Source: Neckera pumila (lineage: Eukaryota > Streptophyta > Bryopsida > Hypnales > Neckeraceae). Taken from it: a stretch of DNA of 64,000 nt. Shown here one piece after another: positions 50,001 through 61,400 of this stretch. Under the pieces are notes generated by a model. It ran no database searches. It was not told the DNA's origin and worked only from the letters and a program-made list of their open reading frames with translations. Numbering within the stretch: position 1 is the first letter of the stretch; the number at the start of each line of letters is the position of its first letter. The translations under genes and the position numbers were made by a program. Location of the stretch: contig OZ018416.1 in the NCBI GenBank assembly GCA_963969595.1, forward strand, positions 12,974,065 through 13,038,064, read 5' to 3'.

Positions 50001-53000
50001 TTCATATTATCAAAATGAAAGCAAGAAAACGAAGACTTTATCATCGATATTTAGATTTGGAAGACCAACACCATAGTCATGTAAAAAAATACGAATGGAC
50101 ACCTTCTAAAAAAGACAAACAACTTGTTGAAATAGAAAAAAGTGAATCAACCAAAAACAATGAAGGAGAAATGAATGAAGTTCAAAGTGAAAATTTAGAT
50201 CTAAGAATGCCTAAATTTGAGATAATTGATGGTGTTGAAATTGATACAAACTTATTAATTCCACCTGAAAAATTTAATATGCCATATCCATGGTATTTGG
50301 CATTTCCAACTCCAGAAGAAGTTGACAGATATTACAACACTGAAGAAGAAATACTGAAAGAATTGGGAGCATCTTTTGTAGCCCTTGAAGGGGAAACCCT
50401 AGAAAATATGTTGGTTTTAACAATTATAGATAGTATGCAAGACAAAAAATCTATATATGAAGAAATCATTGCATCACTTCCATTGCCATGGGACCATGAC
50501 ATCTATTGTCCTTCTCCTGAAACATTTCAAGTGATTAAGAAACCTTTGATCCGGAAATTAAATGAGGATTCCCAATTCCCATTTTCATTCATTACTAAAG
50601 AAAAAGATGGAGAAATCATTTCAACTCAGGGTCATGAAAATCTTCCTTTAGGTTATGCAAAAAAAACAAGATGGGTGATTTCTGGATATGAATGTATAGA
50701 ATTGGCTTTGGTCTTTTGGTCTACCGTTGTTGAAGAATTTGAACATACTTTTAAATTTGAAGTTCTTGGTGGACAAGGATATTCAACTTTAGAAGTTCAA
50801 GGAATATGTGACATACCTCGACTTCAATTTAGACAAGTTACATTTCCAAGCAAAAAACTTCAAATATCTCCTTGTTATGGAGTAACTCCAAGACATCCTC
50901 GTGTTTTGGTCAAAATTCCAAATCAAACTATAGATTTTGGTCCTATTAATACTTCACCTTTGCCAATTGAATTTCCAAATATACCTGACACTGAACATTG
51001 TTATAGAATTGATGTTGAAAATATAGGTCAATTTGATCTTCATGTTGAATTTCAACTTGTCAAAGATGATATTGCAAGTCCTTCACCAATTCCATCGGAG
51101 CCAAGTATTGCTACTATTGTTGCCTCTAAAAAAGGGGCTAAAGCAATCCCATCAACAAAAAAAGTTTCTAGTGGCAGTGGAGTAGTTCCATTTGTCCTAC
51201 ATCCTACTATTTTGGATATTAAACTTGATGAATGTGCAAATCTATGTATTTATTCATATCCAGCCATGGTAAATTTTTTTGAACGTAAAGATTAAAAAAT
51301 TGTTCTTTGAAGTATCTTCCAAAACAAAATTAGATAATTAGCATTTTCTTATATAAAATAGTGCTCTTAATTGTGAAATGAATTATATTACATAAATAAA
51401 AGATATTTTTTGAATATTTTAAAATGACACTTTTTATGTCTAACTATGAAAACTAATTATATTATATTCAAAACCATGTGAAAACAAACAAAACTTAAAT
51501 TCCTTTGTAGGCACTTTATAAAATGTTTTATTAAATTAAAACTTAATTTATGATTCTAGTCTAATCCTTTTTTACAATACAACTATTTTTCATTTTAGAA
51601 TTGTAATATGTATTTATATAAAAATCATTAAATGAAGCAAACTATATGGTTATAAATTTTTCTAGAATATTTTTATAATAGAGTTATATTTATAATATTA
51701 TTTACAAAAAACAAACTTCAAATGAATTTCAATTTTAAGCTTCAAATTTATACAAAAAATTGAATTATAATTGAATTATCATGGATTATCTAATTTTATA
51801 TCTATATTATTCATCTTTATTGAAATTCTATTGAAAATATTTTAAATTTTTAGATATTTTATTCTTTTCAAATATATCATACTTTTAAATGTTGAACAGG
51901 GCTTACAAGGAAAACAAAATTTCAAATTAATTGGTACAATTTTACACAATCCTACATTAATAGAGTACAAAGTGGTTTGCTTTGCGGATACACCAAAGAT
52001 TGAACTAGATCCACCATTACTTGCATTTGGACGTGTGCTTTTAGGCTGCAAAGTTTTTAAATCAATTACCATTAAGTAAACTTTACATCTTGTAGCCTAA
52101 ATAAATTGTTATTCATGACATGTGATAAATTGGAATGTTATAATTTAAATTTATTATAATTATTTCTTCAGTTGTATATTTAAAGTGTTTAATATTTAAA
52201 ATTATTATTTGAATAAAATTATTATTAAGTATTGTAATTAAATTTATGTATGTACACTTTATTTATAATGTGATTGGCATTTTATTTTATTTTTGCCCAT
52301 AGAAACCTATCAGAGCTCAAAATTCAGTGGACAATATTTGCTTTGGAAACTTTGCCACAAGAATTTGGGATTTTTCCCAAAAGTGGAATCATCAAAGCTA
52401 AATCTTTGGACAAAATTGGTGTCTATTTTAATGCAATTCAAGAACAAGTTTTTGATTTAAAAATCATCTTTCATGTACATTTTCAATTTAATTGCTAAAT
52501 AATACATTTGTTGAATGGCATACTAAACATAATTTAGAATAATATTAACATAAAATATATGGATATTTCAATTTACAAATGCAAACTCAATAGAAAAAAA
52601 TTCAATATAGAAATATAAAATTATATTTTTTGATATTTTTAATTTAGTATGAATAAAATTATTCAAATAACTGAATTATTCAAATTATAAATTTTATAAT
52701 ATTTACTTTCAGTTATGAAATTATAAAATAAATAAATTAGGTGGTTACCAAAACTAAAATAAATTTGTACTATGAGAATATAGATGAATTTTATAAATTG
52801 ACGAGATTTAAGAAATTGAGCGTTAAATTTTTTATTTGAGTGCTAGTTTTGGATTTTCCTTAAATAAAACATTATTGTGGTTTCTCATATTTGAAAGCTT
52901 ATTAATATATATAAAAAATAACTATATTTAAAACTGTATGATTATTTTAAAAAGATCCAACAAAGTTTGTTGAAATTACTTTAGTAATTGAAAAAGAATC

Positions 53001-56000
53001 TAATGTTTGATTTTTAAATATTAAATTAAAGCATATTTTTATGCTGAAAGGTTTCGGATAGTAAAGATCCAAATCACAAAAAGGAGCAAGAAGTTGTTTT
53101 ACCAACCACCGCTGAAGCTTATACTTTGGATGTAGTTATCAAATATCCAAATAGTGTAGATGATTCTTTTAGCAGCAATAAACTTGACTTTGGCATTGTT
53201 TTAGTTTTGGAAAGTCAAATAAAACAAATCACATTAGAAAATAAAGGAAAATACAGAGTGGGATTTAAATTTGTACCATTGACATTGTTTATTAAAGACC
53301 TTTTTAGTTGTATTCCTATAGAAGGAGAAATTCCTCCAAAAGGACAAACAAAGGTATTGAGACATCTTTAACAAATTATTTAGAATCATAATTTCAAAAT
53401 AATATAAATAATAAAATAAAAAATAAAATAAAATTTAATACTATTTATTTAATCAAAAAATTATAAAAAATATGAAGTAAAAAATTTTATATGTTGGTTT
53501 TCAAAAACATTCGTCTACTTCAAAAACTATCATATCATATCTATTTTAAAGATCATAAATTTTCAACAAATATGAAATATATGTAGATGTATATAGGATT
53601 TTGATTTTCCAAAATTTTGACCTAAAAGTTGCAAGACTTTGTATTTTTTCAAGTTTCCTGTTCTATAATTATTTATTGATGAATAAGATTTATATTAAAT
53701 TAATCAAATTTCTCAATAAAAATCAACTCTCTGAACTAACACAAGATTTATAGGTTTTTAATTTGAAACAATTAGAATTCTCTTTAGAATTATACAGTAT
53801 AACTTTTCATGTCTACTTTAGTTTGTACTTCCAATAAAAAATTTTGAAGGATTTGATTATTATAATTTTTTGACTAGAAATTTATGAATTCCAATAATTT
53901 ACATGCATTATTCCACATTATTACATGTCCAAATTTTGTTGAACAATCTTCAACTTTGCAATAAATTATGATTTTTTTTGAAGTATATAAAAACTTTGAG
54001 AGTCATGGAAGTAAATTGAAAATGGTGAAAATACAAATTATCTAAAAGTAAAATTATAAAAATATTTTTTAGTATTAGAATTTAGGATTTATATTTTATA
54101 AAATAAGTATGGGTTTTAATTACATTAAATTTAAAATTATTGTCTTTATCTATCACATTTATCAGTTTTTTTTTAAAATTAAAATTTATTTTTTTATCAA
54201 AACAAAGCCATTATATTATTGACTTTTGATCATATTTAACAAAATTTTAATAAATTATGTTGAATATATGCATTAGAGGAGATCTGAGCCTCTAGAAGGT
54301 TGTTTCAGGACTGTTCCCAATGCTGGGAATAGCGCGTTGCTGTTAGAAAAAAATTTAACAAAAACAAAAAAAGAAGTTGTTAAGATTTAAAAGAAGACTT
54401 AAAAAAAATTTCAAAAAAAAAAAAAAAATCTGACGTGGCAGTCACTTGGTCACGTTGGCTTGGCCATTTGGCAGTGTTCCAGCATTCCTGCAAAATTTCC
54501 ACAATCCAGGAACTCGCAGTCTCTTAGAGGCCCGAAATTCTTCTAATGACATTTTTACTTTGATATATACATAAAACAAAGTTGATGAATTTGTACTTAT
54601 ATAATATATCAATCAAATGAAATTATTAATATACATTTTTAGGTTGATATTGAATTCAATAAAGATAAAAAGCTTATAAGCGAAATAACTCTAAAAAGTT
54701 CAAGGGATTTACAGCTAAACTTGATAGAATGTGAAACTAATAAAGTTGAGAAGACTCTCACTATTTTTTTAGACCTTATTGCGCTGCATTCAAGATTTTT
54801 GATAGTACCTCCTCATGGACTTCACTTTGGCTATATAATTGTTGGTCATACATCAGATGAGCGCATTGTCAAAATTGTAAATAAAGGATTTTTCCCCTTT
54901 GATTTTGCATTTTCAAGTCCAACTGCAGTCCGTTATTCAGATGCACCAAAAGGAAAATCAGATGCTGCATCAATGGTTAGTGGTGCAACCAAAAAAACTT
55001 CAAAAACAGCTGCAACAACAAAGTCCGTGGGAACTCGAAAGAGTACTAAAAGTGATAAAAGTAAATCAAGTGCTAAAGGAGGTACTGGAGGTGGTGGAAG
55101 CAGAGGCTCATCACTAGATTTGCAAGGATTTAATATAAGTCCAGCAAGTGGAAATATCCTTCCTGGTGATAAAATTGAAATAAAGATATTTTTCAAAGGT
55201 CCACAAGAACCAACATTATTAACTGAGCAACTCATGATTAATATTAGCAATAAAGATCCTATTAAGTACCCTACAGATATTGTATATGAATTATCCGGAG
55301 AATCAAAACTTTCCGGCATTACAACAATTCCGGATATTATTTTTGAAGAACATAGGATTGTTGACAAATTTGAAAATACAGGATTTACCCCTCCTTATGG
55401 AGTATATTCACGAGAAGATCACATATTTTCATTTGGAGCCTTTATTATTGATTGTGATAGACCTTTTGATGGTGGACCTCCAAAAATTGCTCCAAAACCA
55501 TCAGTTAGATTTACTGGTGATGCTCTTAAACCAAAAGTACTTAATGCACCAATAGGTAGAAAGCTTGAAGCAAATTTTCGAATAGATAATCCTTTCAAAG
55601 TCCCGTGTTTTGTAGATTTTACAATTACACCAACTATGCCTGAGATTGAAACTCAATCACCATATGAAGAACCTTTTGCTATGTTTGTACAACCAAGTGA
55701 GCTTGAAGTGCCCCCTCATGAATTTCGGTAATTTATTTATCAATTTTAAAGAATGATTTTAAAATATAAAAATTCAATATATATTAGAGAACTTTTATCA
55801 TTAAAAGAGCTATTACAAAATTGCATTTATTTAATATTTAAAACGGAATCAATGTTATAAGTTGAAAATCAAAATTATAAACTTTTCAAAATTTCATAAC
55901 CTAAATATGTATGCATTTATAAAGGTATGTTTGTTGCGCATTTCAACCACTTTCAATGCAATGTTATTATGCAATATTTGAAGCTATTGTAAGAGATGGA

Positions 56001-58439
56001 GATAACAATATGAAAACAAAAAATTTTAAATGCCAACTACGAGGAGAAGGAACCTTGCCCCACTTACAAATTATTGAACCAACTATTCTATCTCCTCTTG
56101 GAGTTGTATGGCTAGAATTTCCAAAAATACGTATAGGAAAAACAATGACAAAATCATTTCAGGTTTTTAACTTTTATAAAATTAAAAAAAAATCATATTC
56201 TAGATATTATTATCAAACATGAAGCATCAAATTTTAAATTTTTATTACTATAAACTTTTGTAAATGTTTCATATTTTTACAATATTACATAATAATAATT
56301 TTCATTAAAAACAAAGCCAAATATATAAATAATTTAGAATTATTTTATTATTTCATTTAAGGTCCAAAATAAAGGTATTGTTCCTGCTACAACAACAATT
56401 GATGTGAAAAGTGGAGGAGCTGTTTGGAGCATATTAAGTCATCAACGAGGAATAATTGAAACTCCTTTATTGCCTGAACAAATTATGTTAATAAAACCCA
56501 AAGAAAAAGAGACCTTCAATGTTACTTTTGTACCTAGTAGAGGAGAAAAATATGAAAGAGAAATCAAATTTGACATTCAATATAATCCATATGCAAGTTT
56601 GAGTATTCTTGTGACAGGTGAAGGTTATTGGGAAGAAGTAGAATGTGTAGGATTGCCTACTAATCGAGAAGATACTATTTGGTTTGATGATAGTGGATTT
56701 GGATTTCCACAAACAATATCAATAATATTGAAAAATAACTTACAAGATAAACATTGGCGTTTTGCCTGGCCAATAATTGAAAACTTTACTTTCTTTCCAC
56801 CAACAGGCCACCTTCATGCATGTGCATCTAAAACTATATTGGTTACATTTTTTCCCAAACAAGCAATGCAAGTTGATATGAACTTCAATATTTCTCTTTA
56901 CAACATTGTTTTTTCCAATGATCAAGATAAACTCAAAGATTGGGATTCACCAACTCCTGATTTGGAAATGATAGCTTTAGTGCCTCCTCCAAGTGCAAGT
57001 GGTGAAGGAGACAAAGAAAATGGCCCTAAAAGCAAAGGGAAAGATTCAAAAAGTGGCAAAAGGCTAGATCCAAAATCAAAAGGTGGTAAAAAAGAAGAAG
57101 AGCCTTCCCATTCTCCTCTTGATTTAAACGACGGTCCCATTGAACCAATTCATGAAGTAGTAAAAGATTCAAATAAAGCTTTAAATCTTAAAATACATGG
57201 ACTTGCTGATTCTTCAAGATACGAATGTGATTGTAATGGGATCCATTTCAAAACTACAATGATGTTTCAAACACGCACTCATTCTTTTGTTGTGAAAAAC
57301 TTGAGCAATGCTAGTCTTCCTTTGAAATGGCAAATAATTAAAGATGATGGTCATCCTGGAGAAAATGAGATTTATTATGTTGATTCACCATCTGAAGTAA
57401 AAAGTGGAACCACTGAGATCATTAGTGTAAAATTTAGACCAATGGAAGTTGAAGATTGTACAAGATTTTTAGTTTGTAATATAGATTATCTTGAATCGGG
57501 TTATACAAACATTTCCATACCTCTTTCAGGAAATGTTCAACGACCTTGGTGCCATTTCAAACTTCCCAAAAGTGATTATATAAGTGGATTGCGACGGAAT
57601 GCAGATTTGCCTGGACCAAATGGACACATGGGGCCTTTAGATGTAGAAACTAATGTAATTGAGTTTAAATCATTGGGTGTTCATGTTCAAAATATAAAAA
57701 CATTTATTACTATCAATCCTACTGATACAACTTATAACTTTGTATGGGAACAAGTTCCAGATCCTCCAAAAGAATGGCATGAAGATGAACCAGATCGCAT
57801 GGCTGTTTTAAGTCATTTATCAAATCCATTTAGGTATGATTTATTTAAATCTTGCATAATTCTTGGATAATAATATTAGATAATTATGAAAGTAAGAAAT
57901 ATATTCTAATATTTTATATTTAAATTAAGTTTTAAAAATCATTTTTACATCATATTTTATCGTCATACCTTTAAGTCTGTTCAATGATATTAAATTATCA
58001 TAGAAAGATTTACTTGTAAGAATCAAATTAAATCATGTAAGAATCTTCTTAAATATTAAGTTGCATTGTGTAAGTTGAGAAAAATTTGGGTAAAAAGGAC
58101 TTCAAAACAATCAAATTTTACATATATGAAGTTAGGAAATACTCCAAAAACGTGTTATAAAAGACTATTGGTGAAAATTTACATATATCAAGTTCTTTAA
58201 AACTTGATTTTTAGTATTTTTAAATTTAATTCAAATAAATATATATAATTAAATTAATGGATTTAATTTTAATAGGATAAAAATTAAATAAATTTATACA
58301 CAACCTTTCCTAGTAAGATATAAATTATTATTCTTGTAGCATTTAGAATTCAACATGATTATTTGAATTCAAGTTTTTTATATATAAATCTCACTTAAAA
58401 ATTATTTCTTAAAATTATTTATATATCATTTAAGTATAT

Positions 58440-58472
<33 letters not shown>

Positions 58473-61400
58473 ACTAAATTTGAATTTGATTCATTAAAAA
58501 ATATTTGAATTTGAATTTTATTTAAAGAATTTTATTCATAAATAAAAATAATATTTTTAGAAATCTCAATTCAAGATTTTATAACTTTTATTGCTTTAAT
58601 GATTGCTTCAATTCAAAGTTATAAATGAACTTCAAAAAATTGTCCAAACTAGTTTAGTATTTAGTGGTTAGAAACTATTTATTTGAAGGAGCCTACTAAA
58701 ATCAAACCATTTGAGTCCAAGGGACAAGGTGGAAAGAGATTTTTAATCCCTAAAGTCCCATTGGAGTCTGGGAAAAAAATAGATTTTGGATAGGCTTCTA
58801 TAGTCCTATGGTTTCCTACGGTCTCTTATTCATCATGATTTTTTGAAACTTTTTGCAAAGAGAAAAACACAATTTTTTCTTGGGAAATATGATTTTTTTT
58901 CAATCAATGCCCAAGAGCAAAAGCTATGGCACAAAACACCCGTTTTTTAGGTGTAGGGAGCAACCTGTTTCCATCCAAAAAAATTTAGAATTTAAAAAAA
59001 AATTGGTTCTCATAGATTGAAATTTGATCTACATGGGAAGCTTTGATTCATTCCATTTGGATTTGTTCTATGAAAGTTATGAGTTATCTTATTTTTGAAG
59101 CAATTGGAGTATCTTTTTGAAAAATAACTTGTAGGATTCATTTTTGAGCTCCATTTTTACAATTAAAAAAACTAAACTGCAAGGTTATGATCTCTAGATG
59201 GAACAATCTCACCATTGAAATCATTATGTTTCAATTCCGCTTTGGAGCTATTAACAATCTAGATTAAATCTTGAACCTACTTCTATTTATCAAATTTTTA
59301 ATGATTGATATGTATGTGTGTGTGTGAGTGTGCTTGTGACTTTCAACTCAATTTTTCAACATAAAAAATTAAAAATCCGAATTCCGTAGTGCAAAAACTT
59401 GAAGTTCAAATGATCAAAGCCAAAATATCTAGTCGAGCAAGGTGCAAAAAAAATAGCTTGCAATCCATGCGGTTAAAGTTTTTGAAATTTCTTCTACAAA
59501 TTTATATACCAGTCTAGTGCAAGATCTTACGATTAGATATGCAAATAAAACAAACTTTAAAGTGTTTTGCACTTTGCAATAGAAATAATAGTTTTGAGTG
59601 GTTTTTGATGGAATAGGACCTTGGTACTTTAGGCGTTAAATAATATGATCTATAGATATAGAATTTTTAGCTTTTTTTTTTTTTTTTGAATCTTTTATAG
59701 GTTTTTAATATATTTGTATATAGAAAATATACTTTTACAAAACCATAATGTGATTTGAGTACCATTATAATCCTTGTTGCTATACATAACATACAATTGA
59801 AAAATGAAATTCATTTAACATTACAAATAAAATCATATTTATCTACATATATTTTGATAATGTATTTATAATTGTTGACTTAAATCTTCAGATGTTTGTC
59901 TAAAACTGGCATAATTGAAGAAGGAAAAATGCATGAAATGGGATTTGAATATATACCAAACAAGCATGATTTTGTAGAAGCATTTTGGACCTTTATAATT
60001 CCTGAAGTTGGCTTACAAGTTCCATTTCTTTTAGTTGGTAATGTAGAAAAAACTGATTTGACCCTTGATATTCAAACAATAAGTTTTGGGCGAGTACTAG
60101 TTGGTGAACAAAGACAATTAATTGTTAAACTGAATAATAATGAAGATTTGCCTTTCCCTTTCAAGTTTGACAAACAACACTATCAACGAAAACGTGATAG
60201 TGGAACTTATATGAAAGAATTGCTAGGATGGCTTCACGAAGAAATAAATATTATACCTGATTTGATTTTTGAGCCATTTCAAGGTGTTGTTCAATCTAAT
60301 GAAAGCAAAGAGATAGTAATAACATATGCTCCTACGTGTGAAGGAAAACAAAATTTTAATATAATATGTCACATCAAACATTCTCTCCAAATAAATTTGA
60401 ATGTTAAAGGAGAAGGTTACTCTGTACATGACAAAATTTTCTTAGAAATTATTGAGGACTACGAACCATTGCAATTATCTGTTGTTGAACCAAATATGAT
60501 TAATTTTGGAGAAGTTCTCATAAATGATAGAGTTTTCAAAAAATTCATACTTACAAACATAGGCATGTTTTCTTTTGAATTTCTATGGCTTGTTGGAAAA
60601 ACAAATGAAGTTGTAGTTATTCCTCTAGCAGGAGTCATTGGTGCTAATGAGAAATTAGTGTGTGAAATGGCTTATACTCCAGCTACAATTGGACCTATTG
60701 TCAACTTTCCTATAACATGCAAAGTAACTACAGTCCATTCTATCAATATTTGGCTATTTTTTTGTATTTCTAATTATACTTTTTGATTGAGATTTAAAAT
60801 TTTAGAATAATTTAACATAGTATATTTGGAAGAATTTTTTTTCTATTATGATCATTATAATAAAAGATTGTATTAATGTACTTATTAAACACAAAATATA
60901 AATTCAGTCATTAAACTAATATATAAATAAAAATATATTTACAAGTAACAATCTCTTATTAAAAATTGAACATATTAAAGGTTTTTAAAAGCAATCGTTA
61001 TAAATTATTATTCAATGGTCTTTGCTATCGAGCAACTATTAGTTTTAGTTGGTATCACTTCGATTTTGGACCAACTTTTCTCTTTGTACCAACAAGAGAA
61101 GCACCTTCATGTATGTTATTAGCAACAAATACAGGAGCAGAGAAGAATAATGTTGAATGCTTATATAATACTACACCACAATTAGAGGTGCCTCCTATAA
61201 CATGGATGATGGATGGAGGTGAACAAGATTCTTTAATTATCAAATTCATGCCTCGAGAATATATCAAATACAATGAAAAAATAAGCTTTTTGATAAATGG
61301 ACTAGATACAATGAGTGTTTGGGTCCATGGTGAAGGAACACCATTGATTGTTGAACTTGTACATTCATCCCAAAAAATCATATCATTTGGAGATGTTCAC

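Noticed and set aside
54933..55367. Minus-strand 144-codon frame as a gene antisense to HYDIN
   Set aside because: It is the complement of the Lys/Ser-rich and ASH part of exon 28; the Leu/Pro-rich translation carries no motif.
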